Assembly: GCA_947488155.1 (NCBI GenBank)
Contig: CANKYK010000001.1
Span: forward strand, 868,001-932,000
Direction: 5' to 3'
DNA length: 64,000 nucleotides
DNA from: an uncultured Erythrobacter sp.
GTDB lineage: Bacteria; Pseudomonadota; Alphaproteobacteria; Sphingomonadales; Sphingomonadaceae
Numbering within the stretch: position 1 is the stretch's first letter; the number at the start of each line of letters is the position of its first letter. The notes below the pieces were generated by a model, which worked only from the letters and a program-made list of their open reading frames with translations, was not told the origin of the DNA and made no database searches. This document shows, piece after piece, positions 52,900-63,680 of this stretch. Made by a program: the position numbers and the translations under genes.

Positions 52900-53247
52900 A
52901 TGGCACGCGTTACCGTTGAAGATTGCGTAGACAAGGTTCCAAACCGTTTTGATCTGGTGCTGCTCGCAGCTCAGCGTGCGCGCGAAATCTCTGGCGGTGC
53001 GGAACTGACCCTCGACCGCGACCGTGATAAGAATCCGGTTGTCGCCCTGCGCGAAGTCGCCGAGCAGACAATCAAGCCGAAGGAATTGAAAGAAGCGCTG
53101 GTTACCGGACTTCAAAAAATCCTTCCTGATGATGAAGATGATGCCGATGAAATCGGTTCGCTGAGCCAATCTGCAGAAGCCCTGCGGATTACCGCTTCGG
53201 CTCCGACACGCTCAACGTCGATCGGTTCAGACTACGACGGCAGCTAA
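52900..53247 (+). CDS. rpoZ: RNA polymerase omega subunit
   Basis: [33 protein letters not shown]. Confidence 0.97.
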   Translation: MARVTVEDCVDKVPNRFDLVLLAAQRAREISGGAELTLDRDRDKNPVVALREVAEQTIKPKELKEALVTGLQKILPDDEDDADEIGSLSQSAEALRITASAPTRSTSIGSDYDGS

Positions 53248-53289
53248 GACTGCTGACACTCGCACGCGAAATGCGTGCACTATTTGCGA

Positions 53290-53318
53290 AAGAGGCTGCC
53301 AACAGGCGGCCTTTTTTG
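53290..53318 (+). terminator. Intrinsic terminator after rpoZ
   Basis: aggctgcc-aaca-ggcggcct + tttttt. Confidence 0.75.
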
Positions 53319-53424
53319 TGCCTATCTGATCGCTTCTCCTCAAAATGATTGAGATACGGCAACCTCAGGTCTTTCGCGTTCGTCTTCATGCTGCCTATAA
53401 GGCAGCAGGTGGATTGAGGGGGCT

Positions 53425-54501
53425 ATGAGCGACATAACCGAAGGCGTTGGCGCCGCGATTGAAGGGGGCATGGCCAGCCGTGCTGTCGAACCGGCACACG
53501 GCGAGAACGCTGCACTGAACGCAAACGGCGACGCCGTAACCACCTGCAAGAATTGCGGGTCCGAGGTGACGGGCGAGCACTGCTCTGCCTGCGGCCAGAA
53601 ACGGCACATCCACAGCAGCCTAGCCGCAATCGCCCATGATTTGATCCACGGCGTCCTACACCTGGATGGCAAGCTGTGGCGCACATTGCCAATGCTGGTG
53701 TTTAAGCCCGGCCAATTGACACGCCGCTATATCGACGGGGAACGCGCGAAGTTCGTCAGCCCGATGGCGATGTTCCTGTTCACCGTCTTTATGATGTTCG
53801 CAGTGTTCCAAATCGCTGGGATCAGCACACCAACCACCCTGCCAGAGAGCACCAACGTCTATATCTCTTTGGATGAAGCGCAAGAGCAAGTGATAGCGGA
53901 CCGCGATGCTGCGGCTGAAGCGCTTGAGAACATGCCCACAGGCTCGCCAGGACGATTGGCAGCGGAGATTGCGCTTAGAGAGGCGGAAGAAGCCGTCAAA
54001 GGAATAAATACGGTCGATGAGATGGTGCCAGATGCCGCTGGACCGAGCTCACTCAATGGCACCGGTATCGACGCATTTGACGAGGGGATCATCAAGAAGT
54101 GGAATGAAAACCCGGGACTGATGCTCTATAAGCTCCAGAACAACGCCTATAAATTCAGCTGGCTATTGATCCCTTTATCGATCCCGTTCGTATGGATCCT
54201 GTTCTTTTGGAAGCGTCGTTTCAAGGCCTATGACCATGCGATTTTTGTGACTTACTCGCTGGCATTTATGTCGATGCTGTTCATCATCGTCTCGATGCTG
54301 ATTTTGGCTGGGGTAAGCGAAGGCTGGATCGTCTTGATCACGTTTCTCATCCCGCCAGTGCACATCTACCGCCAACTTAAGGGCGCCTATAATCTGTCAC
54401 ATTTCTCGGCCTTTTGGCGAACGAGTACATTGCTGAGTATGATCATGCTGCCGATCACGTTTGGTTTCGCATGGCTGCTGTTGATGATTGGAGCGTTCTG
54501 A
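53425..54501 (+). CDS. DUF3667-like membrane protein with N-terminal zinc ribbon
   Basis: CKNCGSEVTGEHCSACGQKRH; VLHLDGKLWRTLPMLVFKPGQLTRRYIDGERAKFVSPMAMFLF. Confidence 0.9.
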   Translation: MSDITEGVGAAIEGGMASRAVEPAHGENAALNANGDAVTTCKNCGSEVTGEHCSACGQKRHIHSSLAAIAHDLIHGVLHLDGKLWRTLPMLVFKPGQLTRRYIDGERAKFVSPMAMFLFTVFMMFAVFQIAGISTPTTLPESTNVYISLDEAQEQVIADRDAAAEALENMPTGSPGRLAAEIALREAEEAVKGINTVDEMVPDAAGPSSLNGTGIDAFDEGIIKKWNENPGLMLYKLQNNAYKFSWLLIPLSIPFVWILFFWKRRFKAYDHAIFVTYSLAFMSMLFIIVSMLILAGVSEGWIVLITFLIPPVHIYRQLKGAYNLSHFSAFWRTSTLLSMIMLPITFGFAWLLLMIGAF

Positions 54502-54544
54502 GCGCGATAAAAAAGTGCCGGCGGCCAACCGCATGCTTCCCGAC

Positions 54545-54575
54545 AAAAAGGGCGCCTGAGTTGCCTCAGACGCCC
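54545..54575 (-). terminator. Intrinsic terminator of ftsH
   Basis: On - strand: gggcgtctgag-gcaa-ctcaggcgccc-ttttt. Confidence 0.75.
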
Positions 54576-54603
54576 CAATTTACTTGCATGATCTAGACTG
54601 AGG

Positions 54604-56577
54604 TTATGCGCCCTGCGGTGCGGCCCCGCCTTCGTCATCTTTCGATCCAAAGCGCTTGCCCGCTTTCGGAATCGCAGAGCCATGGGCCGGCTGAACCACC
54701 GCTGGGCCTTTCGGCTCATCGGGTCGGTCCATCTTACCTGTGTCGAGCAATTGCTTGATCTCATCGCCGGTCAGCGTCTCATATTCGAGCATGGCCTGCG
54801 CCAAGAGGTGCAATTGATCCTCATGCTTCTTGAGCAATTGGGTCGCACGCTTATGCGCCCCTTCGACCAGGCCCTTGATCTCAGCATCGATCAGCTTGTT
54901 CGTTTCCGCCCCGCCCATTGTGCGAGCGGTCTGGCCCATGCCCAGATAACCTTCCTGGCTCTGCTCATATTGCAGCGGACCAAGCTTCTCCGACATGCCC
55001 CATTTGGTCACCATATTGCGGGCCAAGTCGGTCGCATATTGGATGTCAGACGAAGCACCAGAGCTAACCTTGTCGTGACCAAAAATGATCTCTTCAGCCA
55101 CACGTCCGCCCATGCTGACAGACAGGTTCGCGTGCATTTTGTCACGGTGGTAGGAATAGCTGTCCCGCTCTGGCAGGCGCATCACCATACCCAAAGCGCG
55201 GCCGCGCGGAATGATCGTCGCCTTGTGGATCGGATCGGATGCTTCCTCGTGGACGGAGACAATCGCGTGGCCCGCCTCGTGATAGGCGGTCATCTTCTTT
55301 TCATCCTCGGTCATTACCATGGAGCGGCGCTCCGCACCCATCATGACCTTGTCTTTGGCGTCCTCGAATTCACGCATGGCGACCAGGCGTTTGTTCCGGC
55401 GCGCGGCCAGCAAGGCGGCTTCGTTCACCAGGTTAGCCAGATCCGCGCCTGAGAAGCCAGGCGTACCGCGAGCAATCGTGCGCGGGTTCACATCCGGTGC
55501 CAGCGGCACCTTCTTCATGTGAACGCCAAGAATCTTTTCCCGGCCATCGATGTCCGGGATCGGAACCACAACCTGACGGTCGAAACGACCCGGACGCAGC
55601 AGCGCAGGGTCGAGCACGTCAGGACGGTTGGTAGCGGCGATGATGATGATGCCTTCGTTCGCTTCAAAACCATCCATCTCAACCAAGAGCTGGTTAAGTG
55701 TCTGCTCACGCTCATCGTTGGAATTGCCCAGACCATGGCCACGCGAACGGCCAACCGCATCAATCTCGTCGATGAAGACGATACATGGAGCGTTCTTCTT
55801 CGCCTGTTCAAACATGTCACGCACGCGGCTGGCGCCGACGCCAACGAACATCTCGACAAAGTCAGAACCCGAAATCGTAAAGAACGGCACGCCCGCCTCG
55901 CCCGCAATCGCGCGGGCAAGCAAAGTCTTACCGGTACCAGGCGAACCGACCAGCAATGCGCCTTTCGGGATTTGACCGCCAAGCTTGGAGAACCGCTGAG
56001 GATCTTTCAGAAATTCGACGATTTCCTCAAGCTCTTCGCGAGCCTCATCAATGCCTGCGACGTCATCAAATGTGACGCGGCCCTGGCGTTCAGTCAGCAT
56101 TTTAGCCTTGGACTTTCCAAAGCCCATGGCGCCGCCGCCACCGCCTTTTTGCACTTGGCGCAGCGCAAAGAATGCGATCCCGAGGATCAGGATAAACGGC
56201 AAGGCCTGGATCAAGATAACCCAGAGCACATTCATTTGCTCAGGGGCCTGTCCGGCATATTTCACTTCGTTATCGTCGAGCAATTGAGTGAGTTGATCGT
56301 CGCTCGGCACCGGAACAGTCGAGAACGTCTCGTCATTGTTCTTAAGTTTACCGGTGATCAGATCAGGCGCAATCTGCACCTCTGAAACGCGCCCTTCAGC
56401 GACTGCTTCGCGGAATTCAGAATACCGCATCTGCTGGCCAGGCGCAGCATTGGAATTGCTGAACATCGATACCACGACGAGCAGCGCCATGAAGATGCCG
56501 CCCCAAATCATCAATTGTTTGACCCAAGGGTTTGGGTTTTCAGGTGGTGTTTGCTGCGGGTCGTTTTCGTCGCTCAT
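54604..56577 (-). CDS. ftsH: ATP-dependent zinc metalloprotease FtsH
   Basis: [46 protein letters not shown]. Confidence 0.98.
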   Translation of the reverse strand: MSDENDPQQTPPENPNPWVKQLMIWGGIFMALLVVVSMFSNSNAAPGQQMRYSEFREAVAEGRVSEVQIAPDLITGKLKNNDETFSTVPVPSDDQLTQLLDDNEVKYAGQAPEQMNVLWVILIQALPFILILGIAFFALRQVQKGGGGGAMGFGKSKAKMLTERQGRVTFDDVAGIDEAREELEEIVEFLKDPQRFSKLGGQIPKGALLVGSPGTGKTLLARAIAGEAGVPFFTISGSDFVEMFVGVGASRVRDMFEQAKKNAPCIVFIDEIDAVGRSRGHGLGNSNDEREQTLNQLLVEMDGFEANEGIIIIAATNRPDVLDPALLRPGRFDRQVVVPIPDIDGREKILGVHMKKVPLAPDVNPRTIARGTPGFSGADLANLVNEAALLAARRNKRLVAMREFEDAKDKVMMGAERRSMVMTEDEKKMTAYHEAGHAIVSVHEEASDPIHKATIIPRGRALGMVMRLPERDSYSYHRDKMHANLSVSMGGRVAEEIIFGHDKVSSGASSDIQYATDLARNMVTKWGMSEKLGPLQYEQSQEGYLGMGQTARTMGGAETNKLIDAEIKGLVEGAHKRATQLLKKHEDQLHLLAQAMLEYETLTGDEIKQLLDTGKMDRPDEPKGPAVVQPAHGSAIPKAGKRFGSKDDEGGAAPQGA

Positions 56578-56706
56578 GCGCTCAGATTCCTTGTTCTCAC
56601 CCGAATATGTAGGTGAGCGGAGATGAATGGCAAGACATCCTTATACGTATCGGATCATGCGAAATTGCGAACAGAATGATCTGTTTTTGCGATTCAAGCC
56701 AATTGG

Positions 56707-57339
56707 TTATGCTTTTACAGGCGAGTAGGCGCGCAGGAACACTTCGACTGCGCCGCTGATCCGGGCGTCCCTGGCCTCCGCCGTTATCACCTCACCAAAA
56801 CGCTGTTCCAGGTCGCCCATTCCCTTGCACATTGCGACAAACTGTTCCGCGGCCAAGTCAGGGTTTGGCACCGATAGCTCTCCTGACGCGTCAGCATGAG
56901 CGAGAAATTTACTGAATGCTCCCTTCATCCGCCAAGGCCCAGCTTCGAGAAATTCTCGCCCAATCGACGGATTGGTCTCTGTCTCGGCGGCAATTCGTCG
57001 CTCGAATTGGACCATTTCTGGGCGCGAAAGAAAAGCAAACATTGCCTCTCCAATCACACGCAGACGCTCTTTAATTGATGCGTCAGAGGCCGAATCGATC
57101 GAGAAATAGCCGCGCATTTTTTCGCATTCATGGTCAACAGCTGCGGCGAACAACCCGCGCTTATCGCTAAAGTGATTGTAGATTGTGACCTTTGATACGC
57201 CGGCATCGGCAGCGATCTGCTCGATCGAACTTGCCGCAAATCCAACATTAAAAAAGGCGCGCGCACCCGCCTCCACGATTGCCTCTCGCTTCGCAATATC
57301 GACCGGCCTTCCGGTTCTTTTTTGAAACTGGGTTGACAA
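56707..57339 (-). CDS. TetR/AcrR family transcriptional regulator
   Basis: AIVEAGARAFFNVGFAASSIEQIAADAGVSKVTIYNHFSDKRGLFAAAV. Confidence 0.95.
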   Translation of the reverse strand: MSTQFQKRTGRPVDIAKREAIVEAGARAFFNVGFAASSIEQIAADAGVSKVTIYNHFSDKRGLFAAAVDHECEKMRGYFSIDSASDASIKERLRVIGEAMFAFLSRPEMVQFERRIAAETETNPSIGREFLEAGPWRMKGAFSKFLAHADASGELSVPNPDLAAEQFVAMCKGMGDLEQRFGEVITAEARDARISGAVEVFLRAYSPVKA

Positions 57340-57341
57340 AG

Positions 57342-57375
57342 TGAACGGCTCCGTTCATTTAAACGCGACCGTTCA
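57342..57375. promoter_or_regulatory. TetR-type operator in divergent tetR/exporter promoter
   Basis: TGAACGG-CT-CCGTTCA palindrome (57342-57357) plus half-site CCGTTCA (57369-57375); nearby ttgaca. Confidence 0.7.
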
Positions 57376-57433
57376 ATAATGTGATAGACGTCACAAAGAC
57401 GCAACCCCCTCTCGCCGTAAAGGTTCCCGCCAC

Positions 57434-58570
57434 GTGCTTTGGATTGCGATACGAATGCTGACCGGCGATGCCCAAAAGTTCTACGGGCTATTGTTCGGTA
57501 TTGGCTTTTCAACCCTGCTGATCACGCAGCAGCTGACCATCTTCGTAAATCTGGTCGAGCGCGGCGCAAGCGGCGTCTACAATGTACCAACGGCCAAGGT
57601 TTGGGTGATGGATCCGGTCAGCCGAACAACCGATGTAAACTTTGCGATGCCTGCGACAGCGCTCGACCAAGTGCGCTCCGTGCCTGGCGTGGAATGGGCT
57701 GTCCCGCACCTGCGCGCCGCTGCAAACGTCCGCACAAGCAACGGAGATCTTGAAGGCGTCACAATCATCGGAGTTGATGATGCGAGCTTGATTGGCCTGC
57801 CCAAGAATATGGTTGAGGGATCGTTAGACGTTTTTGCTCAACCGGACACTGTCGTGATCGATGATGTCGGCATCAACAATATGTTTGAGGATGGGACCGA
57901 TCCCATCGGTCAGAGACTAGAGCTCAACGACCAGCGCGCCGTTGTTCGCGGCGTTGCCGATGCAATCCCGAGCTTTACGAGCCAGGTCACGCTTTACACG
58001 AAATACAGCCAAGCGCTCAATTACGTGCCGGGCACGCGCAACCGGATGAGTTTCGTGCTCGCCGGGATTAGCGATGGCGAAACCGCCGAAGGCGTCGCTG
58101 ATCGCATTGAAGAACAAACTGGCCTGAAAGCCGAAACCCGCGACGAATTGGCGCAGGCCGGTGTGGACTTCATCATTGAGAACACTGGTATCCCGACCAA
58201 TTTTGGAATCACCGTTTTGCTTGGCTTCATAGTCGGCGTGGCGATTGTTGGCCTCACTTTCAGCCTATTTATCAGAGACAATATTAAGCAGTTTGGGGCG
58301 CTCAAAGCGATTGGTGTGACCAACGCCAAGATCATCCGCATGGTCGCCGTCCAAGCGGGCCTCGTCGGCTTCATTGGTTACGCCATCGGTGTGCTTGGGA
58401 CCGTCGGCTTTCTCTACGCTTTCTCGGGCAACCCCTTCTTCAAAGGGTTCTATATTCCCTGGCAAATCCCGCTGGTGAGCCTAGCCTCGGTCATCATCAT
58501 CCTCGCGATTACAGGCTTTATAGCGATCCGCAGCGTGCTGCGCACAGAGCCAGCAGCGGTGTTCCGGTGA
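57434..58570 (+). CDS. ABC transporter permease, DevC/MacB-like
   Basis: N-terminal TM, periplasmic domain, 3 C-terminal TMs; FIRDNIKQFGALKAIGVTNAKIIRMVAVQA; GTG start. Confidence 0.9.
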   Translation: MLWIAIRMLTGDAQKFYGLLFGIGFSTLLITQQLTIFVNLVERGASGVYNVPTAKVWVMDPVSRTTDVNFAMPATALDQVRSVPGVEWAVPHLRAAANVRTSNGDLEGVTIIGVDDASLIGLPKNMVEGSLDVFAQPDTVVIDDVGINNMFEDGTDPIGQRLELNDQRAVVRGVADAIPSFTSQVTLYTKYSQALNYVPGTRNRMSFVLAGISDGETAEGVADRIEEQTGLKAETRDELAQAGVDFIIENTGIPTNFGITVLLGFIVGVAIVGLTFSLFIRDNIKQFGALKAIGVTNAKIIRMVAVQAGLVGFIGYAIGVLGTVGFLYAFSGNPFFKGFYIPWQIPLVSLASVIIILAITGFIAIRSVLRTEPAAVFR

Positions 58571-59319
58571 GCGATATGGCACAGACCCAAAGTGTATCTG
58601 CATCCGACGCCGCGCCGCGCGAGGCCGCGATTTGCGCTCGCGGAATCGTGCGCGACTTTCAGGCCGGGCAGTCCACGATCCGGGTGCTGCACGGTATCGA
58701 TACCGATATTCAGCCCGGTGAGCTGACCTATGTCGTTGGCGAAAGCGGCTCCGGCAAAACCACCTTGATCTCCATCATGTGCGGGATCCTATGGCCGACC
58801 GAGGGCGAGGTTCGTGTGTTCGGCACCGACATCTACAATCTCAGCGACACAGAGCTTGTGAACTTCCGCCTGGAAAACATCGGTTTCATTTTTCAGCAGT
58901 ACAATCTCATTCCCTCAATCGATGCGGCGGCCAACGCCGCCGTGCCGCTGATCGCCCAAGGCATGGCCATGGAGCCAGCGCGGCGCAAAGCGATCGAATT
59001 GCTCGATGCGCTCAACATCGGCGATCAAGCGAACAAGCTGCCCAAACAGCTCTCCGGCGGCCAGCAGCAACGCGTCGCAATTGCCCGCGCATTGGTTCAT
59101 GAACCCCGCCTTGTGGTGTGCGACGAACCAACCGCTGCATTGGACGCTAAGTCCGGGCGCAGAGTGATGGATTTGCTGCGTGAGGTTGCGGTCGCCGAAG
59201 ACCGCGCCTGCATCATTGTGACCCACGACAACCGTATTTTCGATCTCGCTGACCGTATCCTCGTGCTTGAGGACGGGCGGGTCACACATGACGGCACAGA
59301 AATGCCGGACGACCACTAA
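58567..59319 (+). CDS. ABC transporter ATP-binding protein, DevA/LolD/MacB-like
   Basis: YVVGESGSGKTTLISIMCGILWPTEGEV, QLSGGQQQRVAIARALVHEPRLVVCDEPTAALD; ATGA-type overlap with permease. Confidence 0.95.
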   Translation: MSDMAQTQSVSASDAAPREAAICARGIVRDFQAGQSTIRVLHGIDTDIQPGELTYVVGESGSGKTTLISIMCGILWPTEGEVRVFGTDIYNLSDTELVNFRLENIGFIFQQYNLIPSIDAAANAAVPLIAQGMAMEPARRKAIELLDALNIGDQANKLPKQLSGGQQQRVAIARALVHEPRLVVCDEPTAALDAKSGRRVMDLLREVAVAEDRACIIVTHDNRIFDLADRILVLEDGRVTHDGTEMPDDH

Positions 59320-59350
59320 ACCTTTTTCGTTCTCCCTTCGAGGCACAGCC

Positions 59351-60367
59351 ATGGCTATTTTACCTGAAAATCTCAGCTTCTCACGCAAGATCATGCCCAT
59401 ACTGGCCATCATTGGCCTGATTGCGGCGGTGTATTTCATCGTGACGGGCCTGCCCGATCGCGAGTTATCCGAGCCTGATCGTGAACCACCCAAAGCGAGC
59501 GGCGAACTTGCCAATTCAGCGCGCGTGGCCGGCGCGGGCTTGGTCGAGCCATCGAGCGAGATTATCGATGTCGGGACGGCCCTCTCAGGCCTGATCGCCG
59601 ACCTGCGGGTTCAGCCGGGCGATTTCGTTGAGAAGGGACAGCCGCTGTTTGTCGTTGACGACAGAGCCATTCGCGCTCGCCTCCAGGAAACAAACGCAGC
59701 CGTTGGTGAAGCCCGCGCGGCCATTCGCGAAGCTCAAACCGCGCGCAACAATGCACAGCGCCAACTTGCGCTATATACCCAGATCGACGATCCAGCCGCA
59801 GTCAGCCAATCCGAAGTCATTCAGGCCGAAGGCGAGGTTGCCGCGGCGACGAGCAGGTTAGAGCTTGCCCGCGCCCGCCTGGCCGCCGCGCAAGCTGGAG
59901 CGGCGAGTTCGCGAACCGAGCTTGGCCGGTTGACCGTGCGCGCACCCATTGCTGGCGAGATTCTGGCGGTGAACATCCGCCCCGGCGAGTTCGTCTCCAA
60001 TCAGGGCGGCGGCAATTCGCTGCCCTTCATCCAAATGGGTGAGACACGCCCGCTCCACGTGCGGGTCGACGTGGACGAGAATGAAGCCGTCCGGCTGAGC
60101 CTTGGCGCATCGGCCATCGTCAGCCCGCGCGGCGCTGCAGATCGCCAGGTGGAGGCGAAATTCGTCCGCGCCGAGCCGCAGGTTGTGCCCAAACGTCAAT
60201 TGACAAATAGCGCAGCAGAACGAGTCGATGTTCGCGTGCTTCAGGTCATCTATGCACTGCCAGAAGGCGATGCATTCCGTGTCGGGCAGCAGGTAGACGC
60301 GTTCATCCCAGCCCGCAGCAGCTCCAGCGATACCGCCGAGACACCTGACGGTGAGACGGAGGAATAG
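59351..60367 (+). CDS. HlyD/DevB-like periplasmic adaptor subunit
   Basis: N-terminal TM; GTALSGLIADLRVQPGDFVEKGQPLFVVDDRAIRARL; coiled coil; VRAPIAGEILAVNIRPGEFV. Confidence 0.92.
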   Translation: MAILPENLSFSRKIMPILAIIGLIAAVYFIVTGLPDRELSEPDREPPKASGELANSARVAGAGLVEPSSEIIDVGTALSGLIADLRVQPGDFVEKGQPLFVVDDRAIRARLQETNAAVGEARAAIREAQTARNNAQRQLALYTQIDDPAAVSQSEVIQAEGEVAAATSRLELARARLAAAQAGAASSRTELGRLTVRAPIAGEILAVNIRPGEFVSNQGGGNSLPFIQMGETRPLHVRVDVDENEAVRLSLGASAIVSPRGAADRQVEAKFVRAEPQVVPKRQLTNSAAERVDVRVLQVIYALPEGDAFRVGQQVDAFIPARSSSSDTAETPDGETEE

Positions 60368-60370
60368 CCG

Positions 60371-61798
60371 ATGGCCCGCCTCTCCTCCTCCGTGGTCCTA
60401 CGCCGATCCTTCGCTGCGGCGCTAGCCCTCTCGCTCGGCGCCTGCGTCGCTGGACCTCCGCCAGAAATCGCCACGCCTGCGCCTGAGCTGCCAGAGAGTT
60501 TTCTCTTCGCGCCCTCAACCGAGACGAGCGCCACTCTGGCTGAGCTTTTACCAAGTGGTGACCCGGCGTTTCTTGATCTGTCCAGCCAGGCATTGGACAG
60601 CGCCCCCAGCCTTCAGGAGGCCTTGGCCCGCATCGATATTGCGCGCTCCGGCGCCCGGCGCGCTGGCGCAGCGCGCCTCCCGCTCGTCACCGGTGATGCA
60701 TCGGCAACTGGCACGCGGATCAATCCCAATCAATTCGGCGACGGCGCGGCGCAGGGCGGCTTTATCGACACCGAACAGGTGCAATATGGCGCCAATGTTG
60801 CGGCCAGCTGGGACTTGGATTTGTTCGGCCGTCTGCGTGCGCAAGAACGCGCGGCCATCGCCCGAATTGATGCCGCCAGCGCCTCGGCGGGTGCCGTCCG
60901 CTTGGCACTGGTCGCAGAGATCGCAACCGGCGTGATTGATTGGCGCACGTTCTCTCAGCGGCAAGAGGCGTTGGAGCAAGACGTGCTCGCCGCCGAACAA
61001 CTCGCAGGGCTAGCCAAAACTCGCGAAGACGCCGGGCTAGCCCCCGGATTTGACCGCGTCCGCGCAGAGGCAGCGGCAAGCGCCTCGCGCTCTCGCTTGG
61101 CCGCGCTCACCAGCGAGCGGGTCCGCATCATTGGCCGCCTGGTCACGCTGACGGGCCAGAACGCGAGCACAGTCACCGCGGCTCTGGAAAAGCAGGGCCC
61201 AGCGGGCGTGCGCGCGCTGGCCCCAGCCGCCGTCCCATCACTGGTGCTGACCAACCGGCCTGACGTCTTGGCGGCAACCGCAGAGCTGGCCGCAACCGAC
61301 GCAGACCTTGCCGCGACCGCGCGCCAGCGTTTTCCTCAGTTCACTCTGTCAGCCGCGCTGGGCCTGCTCGCCTTCAACCTGGGCGATCTGTTCAACTCGG
61401 ATTCTCTGGTCGGCTCGCTCAGCGCAGGCTTGGCTGCGCCCTTGCTCGACTTTGGCCGGATAGAGGCCGAGATCGACGGCGCAGCGGCGACCAAAAGGGC
61501 CGCATTCGCCGCCTATCGCGGCGCCGTGTTCCAAGCACTCGGCGAAGCAGAAACCGCCTACGGCCTGATCGAAGCGAGCGACCGCGAAGCGGATCTGGCG
61601 GTGAAGGAAAGAGACGAATTGCAGCGCGCAGCCAGCCTCGCCAATTCACGCTACCGCGCCGGACTAGCCGATTTCCTGACCGTTTTAGAGGCGCGCCGGG
61701 CCGCCGATGCCAGCGGAGAACGCGCCGCCGCCGCACTGGGCCGAGCGCAGCGCGCTCGTGTACTCCTGTGGCAGGCCTTGGGCGGTGAGCAAATGTAA
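60371..61798 (+). CDS. TolC/NodT family outer membrane efflux lipoprotein
   Basis: LSLGACVAGPPPE lipobox; NVAASWDLDLFGRLRAQERAA; repeated OEP architecture. Confidence 0.94.
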   Translation: MARLSSSVVLRRSFAAALALSLGACVAGPPPEIATPAPELPESFLFAPSTETSATLAELLPSGDPAFLDLSSQALDSAPSLQEALARIDIARSGARRAGAARLPLVTGDASATGTRINPNQFGDGAAQGGFIDTEQVQYGANVAASWDLDLFGRLRAQERAAIARIDAASASAGAVRLALVAEIATGVIDWRTFSQRQEALEQDVLAAEQLAGLAKTREDAGLAPGFDRVRAEAAASASRSRLAALTSERVRIIGRLVTLTGQNASTVTAALEKQGPAGVRALAPAAVPSLVLTNRPDVLAATAELAATDADLAATARQRFPQFTLSAALGLLAFNLGDLFNSDSLVGSLSAGLAAPLLDFGRIEAEIDGAAATKRAAFAAYRGAVFQALGEAETAYGLIEASDREADLAVKERDELQRAASLANSRYRAGLADFLTVLEARRAADASGERAAAALGRAQRARVLLWQALGGEQM

Positions 61799-61957
61799 GC
61801 GGCGGCCATCGGTCGCCGCAGCCTTCAGTCAACTTAACTCGAATACCTAACGACGGCTGACGCGCTGTCCTTCTTGCATGACCGATTTTGGCCGGTGTTA
61901 GCCGAGAGCAGACTTTCTGCTTTCGACCCAATTTCTGACCTCCGCATTCGGTGGCAA

Positions 61958-63061
61958 TCAGGCGAAGACGGCCAAAAGCTTGGGGTAGGACTTCTCAAAT
62001 TCGTGCTCGTCCCACTCGAGTCCTCTAGGCTCTGAAAGGTCTGTAGAAATGTCTTTAAGCACTTGGCCGGTACGCGCCAGGTAAGCGGCTAAGCATGTTG
62101 AATACATCGACCATTCAGCCATGTTTTCGCCTTTGATCAGATATCTTGCGGCTTCCTCTGGGTGCTCAATTGCCAGATCGACTAAATCGGGATTGCCTTT
62201 TGTTATCAAGGCCACGCGGAAGTCGTGAAATGCATCATCAGAGCATCCCCCTCTTGCCGCATAGGCAAGCGCCCAAACATTCCAGTGATATAAGCGTTTC
62301 ATGTTCTTGGCGTAGAGGGAATAGAACTTACGGATGCTTGGCCCGCTGAATTCTTCCAATCGCACCAACAATGCTGTGGGATCGAGCTCGTCAGAGGCAG
62401 AGTTAGCATGGACGTCTTGAAGAAGTCCCCAAAAGGCAACCTCGTCTATCTTAAGATGAAGGGACTCTGCGAGAGGCTTTCGAAACGCTTCCCGTTTTAG
62501 CATCTCGCGGGCCGCGACCGTCTCGGCAAGTCTGTCCTCAATCTCCGTGGCTCGATAGAACGCTGCCAAGTTGTCATATGCGGCCAAAGCATTGATCTTC
62601 GCCTGTTCAGATCCGTTTCGAACATCCTCAAGATTGGGATACGCTTGTCGCTCCGCGTACGACTCAAGAAACTGCAGCTTCGTTTTCTCGGCGACATTGC
62701 GCCAGATTTTCTCGACCAAGTCGGATCTGCCGTCCGCGCTCGCATGCTCAACAAAAACATTCACCCACTCAGGCACGGGCCAACAAAAGCCGCGATAGGC
62801 TGAGGCGAGCGGCTCCCAAGCCTTCCGTGTGTAGTAGGCTTCGGTCATGATGTAGGTGGCTATCGCATACGGTGTGCAACCGTCCTGATTGTAGACTTTA
62901 AGCTCCAGGTTATGGAGCAAAGCGTCAGAATCCTGGCTCCACGAGCGAAATTTCAACTTGTTTTTCAAACCTTCAATTTCGGCCGCAATCTCAGGATCAT
63001 CTGCGAAGATGAATGGTTTCATCACTTCTAAATCGAAAAATGCTGCAAGTGGGTCTCTCAT
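61958..63061 (-). CDS. Hypothetical protein with DUF4240-like domain
   Basis: KIDEVAFWGLLQDVH...LVRLEEFSGPSIRKFYSLYAKNMKRLYHWNVWALAYAARGGCSDDAFHDFRVALITKGNPDLVDLAIEHPEEAAR. Confidence 0.75.
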   Translation of the reverse strand: MRDPLAAFFDLEVMKPFIFADDPEIAAEIEGLKNKLKFRSWSQDSDALLHNLELKVYNQDGCTPYAIATYIMTEAYYTRKAWEPLASAYRGFCWPVPEWVNVFVEHASADGRSDLVEKIWRNVAEKTKLQFLESYAERQAYPNLEDVRNGSEQAKINALAAYDNLAAFYRATEIEDRLAETVAAREMLKREAFRKPLAESLHLKIDEVAFWGLLQDVHANSASDELDPTALLVRLEEFSGPSIRKFYSLYAKNMKRLYHWNVWALAYAARGGCSDDAFHDFRVALITKGNPDLVDLAIEHPEEAARYLIKGENMAEWSMYSTCLAAYLARTGQVLKDISTDLSEPRGLEWDEHEFEKSYPKLLAVFA

Positions 63062-63172
63062 CCAAAATCCCTGCCTAAGAATGGTCTTGAGTTATGCGTT
63101 TTGACGCCCACGAAGGACCTGATCCGGAGCCTCCCGAGCCCACCTGAATTAGCTCTCAACTTGATTGGATCG

Positions 63173-63595
63173 TCAATCCGAGTCCGGGAAAATAATGGGT
63201 CTAAATGAAAGAAACGTAACAAGACCTACTGATAGTCCTGCGATCGAGAAAAGGATGTCATAAGGGTCATAAACTTGGTCACCTCCCAGATTGTGGAAAC
63301 CAAGTTCTTGGCTGATTACATAGAATGCAGCTGCGACGAACGCGCACGCACAAATCCATGGGAGGGTCAGAAACCGCTTTGCAAAAGCCACTCTCTGCGC
63401 GGCCAGCGATAGCAGCATCGCGAGAGCGAGAAACCCGACCAGCCCTTCAGCAAAGTTGGGAAATGAATAAAGAATGACCTCGAAAGCACCATTGGGAAGG
63501 GCCTCCACCAACTGAGAGCGAAAGCGTTTAAGAATGGCAAAGAGGAGAATTGTAACAATCTGGACGATGATAAGGGGCAGAAAGCGTGTTGTCAT
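63173..63595 (-). CDS. Hypothetical multi-TM protein
   Basis: 140 aa, about four hydrophobic segments; no family recognised. Confidence 0.55.
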   Translation of the reverse strand: MTTRFLPLIIVQIVTILLFAILKRFRSQLVEALPNGAFEVILYSFPNFAEGLVGFLALAMLLSLAAQRVAFAKRFLTLPWICACAFVAAAFYVISQELGFHNLGGDQVYDPYDILFSIAGLSVGLVTFLSFRPIIFPDSD

Positions 63596-63680
63596 TGTCT
63601 AGTCCATTCGTTCGCCGCCTGCCTAAACCAATTTGGATGATGATCTCTGGATCTTCAGCCAGGCACCAGCCTGCTTGCTT

